Source of the DNA: Nocardia abscessus
GTDB taxonomy: Bacteria; Actinomycetota; Actinomycetes; Mycobacteriales; Mycobacteriaceae
DNA: 64,000 nucleotides
Reading direction: 5' to 3'
Assembly (NCBI RefSeq): GCF_015477775.1
Contig: NZ_JADLQO010000002.1
Location: 806,001 to 870,000 of the forward strand
In this document: piece by piece, positions 1 through 11,627 of the stretch
Position numbering within the stretch: position 1 is the stretch's first letter
Layout: each line of letters begins with the position of its first letter
Made by a program: the position numbers and the translations under genes
The notes under the pieces: generated by a model
The model's database searches: none
What the model was told of the DNA's origin: nothing
The model's input: only the letters and a program-made list of their open reading frames with translations

Positions 1-113
1 TCGCCGGTCTGCGCTGGTCGGCTCCCCAGCCGACAGGGCACACACTCGACATTGCACGAGGACGCGCTCGCGAAAGCGGCGGTCCCACCATTGACATGAA
101 GGAGTTCGCGACT

Positions 114-305
114 ATGGCTGCCGTCTGCGACGTCTGCGCCAAGGGCCCCGGCTTCGGGAAGTCGGTCTCGCACTCGCACCGGCGCACCAACCGTCGTTGG
201 AACCCGAACATCCAGACCGTTCGCGCGCAGGTCGCGCCGGGCAACACCCGCCGCATGAACGTGTGCACCTCCTGCCTGAAGGCGGGCAAGGTCGTCCGCG
301 GCTGA
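114..305 (+). CDS. rpmB: 50S ribosomal protein L28, zinc-ribbon (C+) form
   Basis: Structural protein of the large ribosomal subunit, 63 residues, normal for L28. The start is the internal ATG giving MAAVCDVC; an upstream in-frame ATG at 96 would add six residues not found in the family. Two Cys pairs, CDVC near the N-terminus and CTSC near the C-terminus, are the zinc-binding pattern of C+ ribosomal proteins. In mycobacteria C+ L28 paralogues coexist with zinc-free C- copies controlled by Zur; whether a second copy exists here cannot be seen. A GC-rich hairpin follows directly. Confidence 0.96.
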   Translation: MAAVCDVCAKGPGFGKSVSHSHRRTNRRWNPNIQTVRAQVAPGNTRRMNVCTSCLKAGKVVRG

Positions 306-324
306 TCCGCCCCCGACCGACCGA

Positions 325-359
325 ACGCCCCGGCACCCACCTCGGGTGGTCCGGGGCGT
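325..359 (+). terminator. Hairpin after rpmB
   Basis: Arms acgccccgg and ccggggcgt close over an inner caccc/gggtg stem, 20 bp after the rpmB stop. There is no long T-run, which is common in high-GC actinobacteria. Confidence 0.6.
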
Positions 360-395
360 CGTCATGACTGCGGGCGCTCGACGCGCGTTCCCGCT

Positions 396-926
396 GTGAG
401 AGAGCGTCCCTGGCGGGTCCAGCCGCTGGCCGCCGAGTACACCTACGGCCTCGCCGAATGCCACATCTCCTGCTGGCGCGAGGCGTACCGGGGGCTGGTG
501 CCCGACCACGTGCTCGACGCGTTCGACATCGAGCGGCGAGCCGAGCTGTGGGAACGCGATCGGGTGCGCTACCCGGGCCGCACCCACGTCGCGATCATCG
601 AGGACATCGTGATCGGATTCTCCAGCGCGGGCCCGCCCGACGACGCGGACGCGGTGACCCCGCTGGAACTGCACGCCCTCTACGTGCGCTCCCGCTGGCA
701 CGGCAGTGGCGTAGCCGACGACTTGATCCGCGCCGCACTCGACCCTGCCGCTCCGTGCTCCCTGTGGGTATTCGAGCGGAATGCGCGCGCCCAGGCGTTC
801 TACCGGAAGCACGGCTTCGTGCTCGACGGCACCAGCAAACTCGAATCGTTCACCGCCGCGGTGGAGGTGCGCATGGTGCGCACGCCGACGATGCACGCGG
901 ACTTCACGCTGGGTGACGCCCCTTAG
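396..926 (+). CDS. GNAT family N-acetyltransferase
   Basis: A 176-residue protein starting at GTG. The fold is recognised from a WREAYRGLVPDHVLD segment typical of GNATs near the N-terminus, a central strand ELHALYV followed by a degenerate acetyl-CoA loop (RSRWHGSGVADDLI), and the C-terminal NARAQAFYRKHGF motif that ends most GNAT domains. Acetyl-CoA-dependent transfer to an amine is expected; the substrate cannot be read from sequence. It stands alone between rpmB and a repeat array, and codes up to a few bases before the repeats. Confidence 0.85.
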   Translation: MRERPWRVQPLAAEYTYGLAECHISCWREAYRGLVPDHVLDAFDIERRAELWERDRVRYPGRTHVAIIEDIVIGFSSAGPPDDADAVTPLELHALYVRSRWHGSGVADDLIRAALDPAAPCSLWVFERNARAQAFYRKHGFVLDGTSKLESFTAAVEVRMVRTPTMHADFTLGDAP

Positions 927-939
927 GCGTACCTCCGCC

Positions 940-1370
940 TTCGCTCCGGCCATGCGCAGCTACCTCCAGCTACCGCTCCGGCCATCCGCAGCTACCTCCA
1001 GCTACCGCTCCGGCCATCCGCAGCTACCTCCAGCTACCGCTCCGGCCATCCGCAGCTACCTCCGCCTCCGCTCCGGCCATCCGCAACTGCCCCCGCCATC
1101 GCTCCGGCCATGGCGACTGCCGCCACCTTCTTTCCGGCCATACGCAGCAGCTGCCTCCGCCTTCACTCCGCCCATGCGCAGCTGCCTCCACCTATCGCCC
1201 CGGCCATGCGCGACTGCCCCCACCTATCCGCTCCGGCCATGCGCGGCTACCGCCCGCCTCCGCTCCGGCCATGCGCAGCCACCGCCCGCCTCCGCTCCGG
1301 CCATGCGCAGCCACCGCCCGCCTCCGCTCCGGCCATGCGCAGCCACCGCCCGCCTCCGCTCCGGCCGCTG
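940..1370. repeat. 32-bp imperfect tandem repeat array, about 13 units
   Basis: The intergenic space between the GNAT gene and the enoyl-CoA hydratase is filled by head-to-tail units with a 32-bp period; phase points fall at 974, 1006, 1038, 1069, then 1261, 1293, 1325 and 1357. Each unit has a conserved part (cgctccggccatgcgcagc or close) and a variable pyrimidine-rich part (for example accgcccgcctc). Units at both ends are nearly identical, middle ones are diverged. All frames translate to low-complexity Arg/Pro/Ser/Ala peptides, so coding is unlikely. Units abut with no spacers, so this is a minisatellite (MIRU/VNTR-like), not CRISPR. Confidence 0.9.
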
Positions 1371-1408
1371 ACGGACTGCGTCCGACTGCGCCCGTTAAGG
1401 TGCAGATC

Positions 1409-2197
1409 ATGACCTCCACCGAGCAAGCCGGGTATGTGACGACTGTCGACGGCGTCCTCCAGATCACCATCGCCACGTCCGCCAACGGCACGTCCATGGA
1501 CTTCGCGGGCATCAACGCGGGCACCGCCGCGCTGCGGTCACTCGGCTCCGACGTCGGCGCGGTGCTGCTGCGGGGCACCGGCGCGAACTTCTGCGCCGGC
1601 GGTGACGTGCGCGGCTTCGCCGCGGCGCAGGACCGCTCCGCGCACATTCACGGTCTGGCCACCGACCTGCACGAGTTCGTCCGCGCGTTGGACGCTGTGG
1701 CGGTCCCGGTGGTGGCCGCGGTCCAGGGTTGGGCGGCGGGGGCCGGCATGAGCCTGGTCTGCCTGGCCGATATCGCCCTCGGCGGAGCGGGCACCAAGCT
1801 GCGCCCGGCCTATCCCGGCATCGGCCTGAGCCCGGATGGCGGCATGTCCTGGACGCTGCCGCGCATCGTCGGGCGGTCGCGGGCCCGCGAAATTCTGCTC
1901 ACCGACGCCGTCCTGAACGCCGACGAGGCGGTGCGGTTGGGCGTGCTGAGCAGGTTGGTCCCCGACGACGAGATCGTCGAGGAGGCCCAGCGGCTCGCCC
2001 GTGCCCTCGCCGCCGGACCGCGTTCCACCCATGCGAGCATCAAGTCACTGCTGCGGCAGTCGGATACCGCGCTGCTGAGCGATCAGCTCGACAGTGAACG
2101 CGACGGAATCGCCGCGGCCGCGAGCTCTGCCGCAGGCCGCGAGGGGGTGGACGCGTTCGTCGCGAAGCGCAAACCCGACTACGCCGAGCTCGCCTGA
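1409..2197 (+). CDS. Enoyl-CoA hydratase/isomerase family protein
   Basis: Crotonase-fold protein of 262 residues. The oxyanion-hole region GTGANFCAGGD and the second loop GWAAGAGMSLVCLADI, followed by PGIGLSPDGG, are diagnostic. It probably acts on an acyl-CoA in fatty acid or related catabolism; the exact reaction (hydration, isomerisation, other) is not decided by the motifs. The ATG at 1409 follows an aagg ribosome site; an in-frame GTG at 1400 is an alternative, and the open frame upstream of that is repeat array and almost certainly not translated. Confidence 0.9.
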   Translation: MTSTEQAGYVTTVDGVLQITIATSANGTSMDFAGINAGTAALRSLGSDVGAVLLRGTGANFCAGGDVRGFAAAQDRSAHIHGLATDLHEFVRALDAVAVPVVAAVQGWAAGAGMSLVCLADIALGGAGTKLRPAYPGIGLSPDGGMSWTLPRIVGRSRAREILLTDAVLNADEAVRLGVLSRLVPDDEIVEEAQRLARALAAGPRSTHASIKSLLRQSDTALLSDQLDSERDGIAAAASSAAGREGVDAFVAKRKPDYAELA

Positions 2198-2204
2198 CCG
2201 GGCG

Positions 2205-3068
2205 TCACTCCCTGGTCGAGAGCACGAATTTGGCCACCGCGTCGGTGAACGAATCGTTGTCGTCACCGGCGGCGGTGTGCGCGGCGCCGCCGATCTCCAC
2301 CAGCTGGGCGTGCGGCACCAGCCGCTGAAACGCCTCGGCGCCCTCGGCGCTCACCACGTCCGAGCGCATGCCGCGCACCAGCAGCACCGGGATGCGCAGC
2401 GCCCGCGCCGCGTCCTCCATCGGCTCGATCATCGCCGACGGGTCCTCCACCCGGTCGCTCAGCATGTCCGGATCCCAGTGCCAGTACCAGCGACCGTCAC
2501 GCTCGCGCAGGTTGCGCAGCAGGCCGCCGGTGTTCTTCGGCCTCGGGCGGTGCGGCAGATACTCGGCGACCGCGTCGGCCGCCTGCTCGAGGGTGTCGAA
2601 GCCATCGCGATGCTTGCCGAGGAAGTCGATCACCCGGGCGACACCTTCCGGCTCCGGCCGGGTCACGATGTCGACGAGCACAAGAGCGCTGATCGTCGCC
2701 CCGCCGGGACGCGCCGTGGCGAGCAGTCCGGTGATCCCGCCCATGCTGGCCCCGACGACCACCGCGGGCGCGCCCAGTTGTTCCAGCACCAGCAGGAGGT
2801 CATCGACCATGGTCTCGCGCCGGTAGTCGCGATCCGGCGCCCAGGCACTGTCGCCGTGGCCGCGGGCGTCGACGGTGACCACCCGCATTCCCGACGCGCC
2901 GAGCCGCGCGCCGGTCTGCTTCCACGAGTGCCGGGTCTGCCCGCCACCGTGCAGGAAGACGACGAGCGGGCCGTCGACCGGACCGAACTGATCGGCGGCC
3001 AGCTCGATTCCACCCGAACCGCGCAGCCGGAGCCGGGACGGTTCGAGAAGATTGTTCGCATTACTCAC
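2205..3068 (-). CDS. Alpha/beta hydrolase
   Basis: A 287-residue single-domain hydrolase. Visible are the HGGGQTRHSW oxyanion loop, the nucleophile elbow GASMGG, and the C-terminal GGAAHTAAGDDND carrying the likely catalytic His. The middle cap region (EYLPHRPRPKNTGGLL) resembles haloalkane dehalogenase/epoxide hydrolase-like members. Convergent with the enoyl-CoA hydratase, 7 bp apart, with no obvious terminator between. Substrate unknown. Confidence 0.88.
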   Translation of the reverse strand: MSNANNLLEPSRLRLRGSGGIELAADQFGPVDGPLVVFLHGGGQTRHSWKQTGARLGASGMRVVTVDARGHGDSAWAPDRDYRRETMVDDLLLVLEQLGAPAVVVGASMGGITGLLATARPGGATISALVLVDIVTRPEPEGVARVIDFLGKHRDGFDTLEQAADAVAEYLPHRPRPKNTGGLLRNLRERDGRWYWHWDPDMLSDRVEDPSAMIEPMEDAARALRIPVLLVRGMRSDVVSAEGAEAFQRLVPHAQLVEIGGAAHTAAGDDNDSFTDAVAKFVLSTRE

Positions 3069-3126
3069 GATCTGTAGGATCGCACAACGCCGGTCCGCGG
3101 CGGCGTGAACCCGTCGAATCGAGGAC

Positions 3127-3354
3127 TCAGCAGCCGAGATTACCCACGAAGAACAGGCACGCGATCTTCGCGTTCACCGACGCGGAGATGGTGGAGGAGC
3201 CGCTGGAGGTGTATTCCTCGGCGACCGGAGCCGTCGTGGTCTCCGTGGCGGGCTCCAGCCGCAGGGGGGCCGCACCGGCGACGGCGGCGCCGCTGGTGAG
3301 CGCGGCGCAGAAAGCCAGGGTCGCGGTAGCGCCGCGGAGGGTGGTGTTGTGCAT
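3127..3354 (-). CDS. Small secreted protein, unknown function
   Basis: A 75-residue protein starting at the ATG (MHNTTLRG) preceded by a gagg-type site; a longer frame exists upstream but lacks one. A signal peptide runs to AVAGAAP (cut expected after AGA, about residue 29). The mature part is short, rich in Thr/Ser, and ends in a hydrophobic segment with two Cys (ACLFFVGNLGC). That pattern of two C-terminal cysteines and glycine recurs in short nocardial secreted proteins, but no function is known to me. Confidence 0.6.
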   Translation of the reverse strand: MHNTTLRGATATLAFCAALTSGAAVAGAAPLRLEPATETTTAPVAEEYTSSGSSTISASVNAKIACLFFVGNLGC

Positions 3355-3407
3355 GGAAGAGCTCCTCACTCGTTTTCTCTCGGGTCGATCACACACAGAC
3401 GCCCGAC

Positions 3408-4091
3408 TCAGGGCAGGCGCCAGTCAACCGGTTCGGCCCCCAGTTCGTCGAGTAGTTCGTTCACTCGCGAGAAGGGGCGGGAACCGAAGAACCCACGCGA
3501 CGCCGACAGCGGCGACGGATGCGCGGACTCGATGTAAGGGATCTCGGATTCGGCCAGCAGCGGCTCGAGCGTCGCGGCGTCCTTGCCCCACAGGATCGCC
3601 ACCAACGGCTCGTCCCTGCCGACCAAGGCGCGAATCGCCTGATCGGTGACCGCCTCCCAGCCCTTGCCGCGGTGCGAGGCCGGCTTGCCCGGCGACACGG
3701 TGAGCACTCGGTTCAGCATGAGCACACCTTGGTCCGACCACGGGCTCAGATCGCCGCAGGACGGCGTGGGGTGACCGAGATCTTTGCTGTATTCGGCGAA
3801 GATGTTGGCCAGGCTGCGCGGGATCGGCGAAACGTCCGGCGCCACGGAGAAACTCAGACCCATCGGGTGGCCGGGCGTCGGGTAGGGATCCTGGCCGACG
3901 ACGAGCACACGCACCGCGTCGAACGGGCGCTGAAAGGCGCGCAGGACGTTATCGCCGGACGGTAGGTAGCCACGGCCCGCGGCGTTCTCGGCACGAAGGA
4001 ATTCGCCCATGGCGGAAATCCGATCCGCCACCGGCTCGAGTGCCTTCGCCCATCCCGGATCCATGATTTCCGACAGTGGTTTCGCGCCCAT
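3408..4091 (-). CDS. ung: Uracil-DNA glycosylase, family 1
   Basis: Removes uracil from DNA as the first step of base excision repair. The 227-residue protein has the family-1 water-activating motif [10 protein letters not shown] at about residue 66 (catalytic Asp in it) and the C-terminal minor-groove loop [10 protein letters not shown] with its catalytic His. It starts 11 bp after the thiL stop on the same strand, the usual thiL-ung arrangement of mycobacteria, so the two are probably co-transcribed. Confidence 0.97.
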   Translation of the reverse strand: MGAKPLSEIMDPGWAKALEPVADRISAMGEFLRAENAAGRGYLPSGDNVLRAFQRPFDAVRVLVVGQDPYPTPGHPMGLSFSVAPDVSPIPRSLANIFAEYSKDLGHPTPSCGDLSPWSDQGVLMLNRVLTVSPGKPASHRGKGWEAVTDQAIRALVGRDEPLVAILWGKDAATLEPLLAESEIPYIESAHPSPLSASRGFFGSRPFSRVNELLDELGAEPVDWRLP

Positions 4092-4102
4092 GACCGCACA
4101 AC

Positions 4103-5290
4103 TTAGCGTGGCTCGCCGTCAACTGACGAGTCCGCCCCGGTGAACGATTCCCAGCCGCCGTCGCCGGTCTGTGCCACGCCGTCGACCGTGAGCCCGCGAC
4201 CGGCCACAACCCGTCCGATCGCGACCCATCCAGGGGGAAGCGGGTGGCCCGGCGCCCATGTGCCCGCGAAGGCATGGTCCTCGCCGCCGGTCAGGATCCA
4301 TTGCACCGCATCGGCATCCAGCCGGGCGGCGATTCGTTCCAGCGCCGGGTCGCGCAGCGCGGCCGAGTCCAGATCGATGCCGACGCCCGACGCCGCCGCG
4401 ATGTGCCCCAGGTCCGCGAGCAAGCCGTCGGACACGTCGGTCAGCGCGCGTAGCCCGAGCGCGCCGGTGACGGCAGCCGATGCCGCGCTTTCGGAAGCCG
4501 TGTGCGGTTCGATATCGCCGCCCACCGGCTCAGCCGAGAACTCTCCGCCCGCCCTACCAGGCGGCGGCACTCCGGAGTCGAGCGAGGCAGTCGCCGGACG
4601 CCCGGCGGCGCTGGGTGCGGCATCGGATCGCGCTGAAATCCGCTGAGCAGCCGCGGGATCCGAGCCTTCGCTCGCCCCGTGGCGCAGCGCGTCCAGGACC
4701 ATCGCGTACGGCGGCTGCGGAACGCGATGCGCGGCGAGCGCTTCCGCGACCTCCGGGCCGGTCACCCCGGCGGTGAAGGCGTCCAAACCGGCGGCCGACC
4801 AGCCGAGGCGTCCCGCCACCGCGACGACGTCGCCCGCGCGCGCACCGGATCTGGTGATCGGCGCGCCGCACGGATCGCCGAACGCGGTGACGGAGATGAC
4901 CAGTTCGCGACTGCGCACCAGGTCACCCCCCGCGATGGACGCGCCTGCCCTGGCGGCCTCGGCCCACATACCGTCCGCGAGTCCGTCGATCACCTCCAGC
5001 AGAGTGTCGGCCGGGCAGCCGAGGGCGACGACGAAGGCGGTCGGCGTCGCACCCATGGCGACCACGTCGGCGGCGTTCTGCGCGATCGCCTTGCGGCCGA
5101 CATCCTCGGGGCTGGACCAGTCCAGGCGGAAGTGCCGATCCTGCACGAGCATGTCGGTGGTCACCACGAACCGGCCGTCCGGCGCCGCGACCAGCGCCGC
5201 GTCGTCGCCGGGACCGAGCAGCACGCCAGGCGCCTGCACCCGGCCCGCGTTGATGCGGTCGATCAACGCGAACTCCCCTAGTTCACGCAC
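4103..5290 (-). CDS. thiL: Thiamine-monophosphate kinase with an extra internal segment
   Basis: Phosphorylates thiamine monophosphate to thiamine diphosphate with ATP. Family motifs: GPGDDAALV near residue 26, [15 protein letters not shown] near 44, [11 protein letters not shown] near 78, and [15 protein letters not shown] near 284. At 395 residues it is about 65-75 longer than usual. The excess lies between residues 204 and 277 (window 4460-4681), a low-complexity Ala/Ser/Gly/Pro stretch just before the SDGL motif, in frame and with no stop. Core motifs on both sides are intact, so the enzyme is probably active. Confidence 0.93.
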   Translation of the reverse strand: MRELGEFALIDRINAGRVQAPGVLLGPGDDAALVAAPDGRFVVTTDMLVQDRHFRLDWSSPEDVGRKAIAQNAADVVAMGATPTAFVVALGCPADTLLEVIDGLADGMWAEAARAGASIAGGDLVRSRELVISVTAFGDPCGAPITRSGARAGDVVAVAGRLGWSAAGLDAFTAGVTGPEVAEALAAHRVPQPPYAMVLDALRHGASEGSDPAAAQRISARSDAAPSAAGRPATASLDSGVPPPGRAGGEFSAEPVGGDIEPHTASESAASAAVTGALGLRALTDVSDGLLADLGHIAAASGVGIDLDSAALRDPALERIAARLDADAVQWILTGGEDHAFAGTWAPGHPLPPGWVAIGRVVAGRGLTVDGVAQTGDGGWESFTGADSSVDGEPR

Positions 5291-5467
5291 TGTCCTCGGA
5301 CCGCTACTGGCGCTGATGACCGATCCTTTCCGGCGCGCTGCTTGCTGGAATGCGCCCGACGGTACCCTTTCGGAGGCACTCGAGTATTACCGGGCCGGTC
5401 CACCGTTGCCGCCGCTGCGCGGCCCCGGTCGGGGCACCGACGCGCGAACGAGAAAGGATCGGTGAGC

Positions 5468-6304
5468 ATGGCGGCGGATTCGCCGGACCGCGAATCGGCG
5501 GAGCACCGGGACGAACAACCGGAAGCCACGGCCGAATCCCGGAAGTCCGGGAGCACGGACCATCCGGCGGGTAGCGCCGACACGAGTTCCTCCGACGCCG
5601 CTTCGTCCGACACTGATCCCTCCGACACCGCGGAACCGGGCAGCGACTCCGAGGCCCCGGCCGACGCCGCCAACGACAGCGACTCCGACGTCCCCGCCGA
5701 CGCCGCCGACCACACCGACTCCGACGTCCCGGCCGACGAGCCGGACAACCCGCTCGCGTCGGCCCCTGCACATCAGTACTCGCCCGCGATCATCGCGACC
5801 GCCGTGGCGCTTCCGGTCGTTCTCGTCGTCGCGGTGCTCGTTGCCGCCGTGCTCGCGCGCCGCGCACCCGTCGAACGTGAACCGCTGGTGCTCGGTCCGG
5901 TTCCCGCCCCGGCGGCCGACGGCCCGGCCTGCGCCGCCCTGCTGCCCGCACTGCCCGCGGACCTGGGTGAGTTCACCAAATCGACGCTGGTCGAGCCCGC
6001 TCCGCCCGCCACCCGCGCGTGGCAGCGCGCCGAAGGTGGCGACGCGATCGTCCTGCGCTGCGGGTTGGATCGCCCATTGGAGTTCAACCGCGCATCACCG
6101 TTGCAGCTCGTGAACGGCGTGCAGTGGTTCGAGGTCCGCGACCAGGCCGCCGAGGTGAGCACCTGGTTCGTGGTCGACCGGGCAACCTATGTGGCCCTCA
6201 CCGTCCCCGACGGCTCGGGTCCCACGCCGCTGCAAGAAGTCTCCGACACCATCACCACCCACCTCCCGGCCCAGCCGATCGACCCGGGACCGCTGCCCAA
6301 CTGA
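5468..6304 (+). CDS. DUF3515 membrane-anchored protein with acidic N-terminal repeats
   Basis: A 278-residue protein, equivalent in position to mycobacterial Rv2980. The ATG at 5468 follows agaaagga; a GTG at 5462 is also in frame. Residues 1-100 are disordered and strongly acidic (Asp/Ser/Ala, with the motif DSDVPAD repeated). A single membrane helix (IIATAVALPVVLVVAVLVAAVLA) is followed by an external domain with ACAALLPALPADL and VLRCGLDRP that match the DUF3515 pattern. Function unknown. Divergent from thiL, convergent with ddl. Confidence 0.82.
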   Translation: MAADSPDRESAEHRDEQPEATAESRKSGSTDHPAGSADTSSSDAASSDTDPSDTAEPGSDSEAPADAANDSDSDVPADAADHTDSDVPADEPDNPLASAPAHQYSPAIIATAVALPVVLVVAVLVAAVLARRAPVEREPLVLGPVPAPAADGPACAALLPALPADLGEFTKSTLVEPAPPATRAWQRAEGGDAIVLRCGLDRPLEFNRASPLQLVNGVQWFEVRDQAAEVSTWFVVDRATYVALTVPDGSGPTPLQEVSDTITTHLPAQPIDPGPLPN

Positions 6305-6481
6305 CGCGGAGGGCGTGGGGTGATCCCCGCGAAGAAGTCAGGGGGCAACCCGTACTGGCCGACCGCGGGGCGCTTGCCGAAATCGAGCCGGGCCCGGTGC
6401 CCGAAGTCCGGGACCGATCCACCGACCCGTGGCCGAACTAGGTCACCGACCTGGTGTTCACGCAACTGCGACCGGGCGGCG

Positions 6482-7585
6482 TCAACGCAGGCCGGTGCCG
6501 CGGGCGAGCGCGGTTTCGATCAGGGTGGAGACCAGCGCGGCGTAATCGACGCCGGTGGCCTCCCACATGCGCGGGTACATGGAGATCGCCGTGAAGCCAG
6601 GCATGGTGTTGATCTCGTTGATCACCGGTCCCTGCTCGGTGACGAAGAAATCGACCCGGGCCAGGCCCTGGCAGTCGAGAGCTGCGAAGGCGCGCACCGC
6701 CAGTTCCCGGATCCGGTCGGAGACCTCGTCGTCCAGCTTCGCGGGGACGTCGAATTCACAGACGTCGTCGAGGTATTTGGTATCGAAGTCGTAGAACTCG
6801 GGGCTCGCTGCGGTGGTGCCGGTCTCCGGCATCCGGATCTCCGCCACCACGCTCGCCTCGACCCGGCCGTCCGGGAATTCCAGCACCCCGCACTCCACTT
6901 CGCGTCCGACGATGCCCGCTTCCACGATCACCTTCGGGTCGTGCGCGCGCGCCGCCGCGATGGCGGCATCCAGCTCGTTCCAGTCGGTCACTCTGGTGAT
7001 GCCGATCGACGATCCGCCACGGGCCGGCTTGACGAACACCGGCAGCCCCAGGCGCACCCGATCCGCCTCGGCGACCGTGTCGGTGCCGGGGCGCAGCACC
7101 ACCTGCGTGCCGATCGGCAGCCCTTCCGCCGCGAGCAGCTTCTTGGTGAATTCCTTGTCCATGCCCGCCGCGCTGGCCAGCACCCCGGGCCCGACATAGG
7201 GGATACCGGCGAGTTCCAGCATCCCCTGCAGCGTGCCGTCCTCACCGAACGGTCCGTGCAGGATCGGGAACACCACGTCCACCGAGCCGAGAGCGGCGCT
7301 CGGATCGTCGAGGGCGATCAAGGCCCCCGAGCGGCTCGGGTCCGCGGTCAGGGTGAGCGCCGTGCCGGTGGCATCCACCGACGGCAGGGCTCGATCGTGG
7401 ATACCGAGCGCCGCCACGTCCGAACCGCCCAGCACCCAGCTGCCCTCCGCGGTGATGCCGATCGGCACCACCTCGTACTTCTCCCGATCCAGGTGGCGCA
7501 GCACGCTGCCGGCCGATACGCAGGACACGGCGTGCTCGTTGCTGCGCCCGCCGAACACCACAGCCACCCTGATCCGGTTCGTCAT
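6482..7585 (-). CDS. ddl: D-alanine-D-alanine ligase
   Basis: ATP-grasp enzyme making the D-Ala-D-Ala dipeptide for peptidoglycan, 367 residues. Motifs: [18 protein letters not shown] at the N-terminus, [26 protein letters not shown], and the metal/ATP site [15 protein letters not shown]. The start is the ATG giving [13 protein letters not shown]; 23 upstream in-frame residues are arginine-rich and not conserved. It lies 88 bp after gpsA on the same strand, as in mycobacteria. Confidence 0.96.
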   Translation of the reverse strand: MTNRIRVAVVFGGRSNEHAVSCVSAGSVLRHLDREKYEVVPIGITAEGSWVLGGSDVAALGIHDRALPSVDATGTALTLTADPSRSGALIALDDPSAALGSVDVVFPILHGPFGEDGTLQGMLELAGIPYVGPGVLASAAGMDKEFTKKLLAAEGLPIGTQVVLRPGTDTVAEADRVRLGLPVFVKPARGGSSIGITRVTDWNELDAAIAAARAHDPKVIVEAGIVGREVECGVLEFPDGRVEASVVAEIRMPETGTTAASPEFYDFDTKYLDDVCEFDVPAKLDDEVSDRIRELAVRAFAALDCQGLARVDFFVTEQGPVINEINTMPGFTAISMYPRMWEATGVDYAALVSTLIETALARGTGLR

Positions 7586-7673
7586 GCTCCGAACCGTACC
7601 CGTTTCGGTCCGCACTCCCACGGCTGACCGTCTCGGACACCGTGGCCCACGCACGCGTCGGGCCGGAGCCGGA

Positions 7674-8669
7674 TCACTCGGGCTTCATCCGCCGCCCGAG
7701 CAGGTTGCCGACGGCTTCGCGCACGGAGAGCCCTTCGTGGCAGACCTGGTGCACCGAGGTCGTCAACGGCATCTCGACGCCGTGCCGCTCGGCCAGCGCA
7801 CGCACCGATGTGCAGGACTTCACACCCTCGGCCACCTGGCCATGAGTGGCCGACTGGGCGGCTTCCATGGACCCGCCCGCGCCGAGCACATGCCCGAAGG
7901 ACCGGTTGCGCGACAGCGGAGAGGTGCAGGTGGCGACCAGGTCTCCGACTCCGGCCAGACCGGCGAGCGTCACCGGCTCCGCGCCGAGGGCCACCCCGAG
8001 CCGGATGATCTCGGCAAGTCCACGGGTGATCAGGCTGGCGATCGAGTTGTCGCCCAAACCCATTCCCGACGCGATGCCGCAGGCGAGCGCGATGACGTTT
8101 TTGCACGCGCCGCCGATCTCGCAACCGACCACATCGGTGTTGGTGTAGGGCCGGAAGTATCCGGTCGCGCTGGCGTGCTGCACCGCGACCGCGCGGGTGC
8201 CGTCCGAGCAGGCGATCACGGTGGCGGCGGGCTGGCCCACCGCGATCTCGCGCGCCAGGTTCGGCCCGGACAGCACCGCGATCCGGCCCTCGTCGGCCCC
8301 CGTGACCTCTCCGATCACCTGACTCATCCGCAGCAGCGTGCCGGTCTCGATCCCTTTGGCCAGGCTCAGCAGCGTGGCGTCGGCCGGGATCAATCCCTTC
8401 CACTCCGCGAGATTCACGCGCAGGGATTGCGACGGCACCGCCAGCACCACGATGTCGGCTCGTTCGAGCGCTACCGCGGGGTCATGGGTCGCCGCGATCG
8501 GCGGCAGCGGAATATCCGACAGGTAATCGGGATTGCGATGTTCGGAGGCCAGCGTCGCGGCGACCTCCGGCCGACGAGCCCAGATCGTGACCTCGGTTCC
8601 CGCGTCCGCCAACACCTTCGCGAACGCGGTGCCCCACGATCCTGCGCCCAGCACTGCCGCCCTCGTCAT
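7674..8669 (-). CDS. gpsA: Glycerol-3-phosphate dehydrogenase (NAD(P)+)
   Basis: Reduces dihydroxyacetone phosphate to sn-glycerol 3-phosphate for phospholipid synthesis; 331 residues, cytosolic. The N-terminal Rossmann motif is [10 protein letters not shown]; further family blocks are [28 protein letters not shown] (substrate Lys) and [20 protein letters not shown]. The start ([10 protein letters not shown]) lies only 31 bp from fbiD on the opposite strand, so the two divergent genes share a very short promoter space. Confidence 0.96.
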   Translation of the reverse strand: MTRAAVLGAGSWGTAFAKVLADAGTEVTIWARRPEVAATLASEHRNPDYLSDIPLPPIAATHDPAVALERADIVVLAVPSQSLRVNLAEWKGLIPADATLLSLAKGIETGTLLRMSQVIGEVTGADEGRIAVLSGPNLAREIAVGQPAATVIACSDGTRAVAVQHASATGYFRPYTNTDVVGCEIGGACKNVIALACGIASGMGLGDNSIASLITRGLAEIIRLGVALGAEPVTLAGLAGVGDLVATCTSPLSRNRSFGHVLGAGGSMEAAQSATHGQVAEGVKSCTSVRALAERHGVEMPLTTSVHQVCHEGLSVREAVGNLLGRRMKPE

Positions 8670-8700
8670 CAGCCCAATATGCCATGGAAGGATTGCTCGC

Positions 8701-9384
8701 ATGCGCCCGCACGCCGTGCATGCCGTGATCGCGGTCAAGAGCCTCGATCGGGCCAAGAGCCGACTGGCCGACCGGCTGCGCCCGGAGCACCGGGCCCGGC
8801 TGGTGCTGGCCATGCTCGCCGACACCGTGAGCGCCACGGCGGCGGTCGGCGAGGTCGTCTCGGTCACCGTGGTCACGCCCGACCCCGCGGTCGCGGGCCT
8901 GGCCCGCACGCTGGGCGCGGACGTCCATCCGGAACCGCGCCTGCCGCGGGCCGACGGGCTCAACGCCGCCCTGGCCACCACCGCCGACGCGTTGCGCGGT
9001 GCGCACGGGCCGATCGATCTGCTCGCTCTCCAAGCCGATCTGCCCGCGCTGCGGCCGGAAGAATTGTCGGACATGCTCGCCGCCGCTCCGCGCGGACTGC
9101 GTTCGATCGTGGTCGACCACGAGGGCAGCGGCACCGCCGCGCTCGTGGTCCGCGACCCGGTCGCCGCGCTCGACCCTCGCTTCGGCCCCGGGTCGGCGCG
9201 CAGCCACATCGATGCGGGCGCGGTCGATCTCTCCGGAGACTGGCCCGGGCTGCGTCTGGACGTCGACACCGCCGACGACCTGGACCGCGCGGTGGCGCTG
9301 GGAGCCGGAAACGCGACCCGTGCTGTCCTGCACGACATCGGCTGGCCGGGTGGTGTTCACGAACCCGTTCCACACGTGTGCTAG
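8701..9384 (+). CDS. fbiD: Phosphoenolpyruvate guanylyltransferase of F420 synthesis
   Basis: A 227-residue CofC/FbiD family nucleotidyltransferase. In mycobacteria this enzyme (Rv2983) activates phosphoenolpyruvate with GTP to enolpyruvyl-diphospho-guanosine for coenzyme F420. Visible: [14 protein letters not shown] (nucleotide-binding start), [16 protein letters not shown] (metal-binding DLPAL), and the [16 protein letters not shown] and [11 protein letters not shown] blocks. ATG at 8701 follows ggaagga. Confidence 0.92.
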   Translation: MRPHAVHAVIAVKSLDRAKSRLADRLRPEHRARLVLAMLADTVSATAAVGEVVSVTVVTPDPAVAGLARTLGADVHPEPRLPRADGLNAALATTADALRGAHGPIDLLALQADLPALRPEELSDMLAAAPRGLRSIVVDHEGSGTAALVVRDPVAALDPRFGPGSARSHIDAGAVDLSGDWPGLRLDVDTADDLDRAVALGAGNATRAVLHDIGWPGGVHEPVPHVC

Positions 9385-9455
9385 CCGGTCGCCATGGTGG
9401 AGTGAGACACACATCAATCCCGATCGCAGGATGCACACCGGGTGTCCGGTAAGGG

Positions 9456-11623
<2,168 letters not shown>

Positions 11624-11627
<4 letters not shown>

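Noticed and set aside
940..1370. Possible CRISPR array from regularly spaced repeats
   Set aside because: Units are contiguous with a 32-bp period and related variable parts; there are no unique spacers and no cas genes.
781..1647. Long open frames through the repeat array on both strands
   Set aside because: Translations are repeat-derived Arg/Pro/Ser strings, with no ribosome sites and no domain.
7233..9452. 739-codon frame on the plus strand opposite ddl and gpsA
   Set aside because: Antisense to two certain genes; translation is Arg/His/Pro-rich with no family resemblance, a common artefact of high GC.
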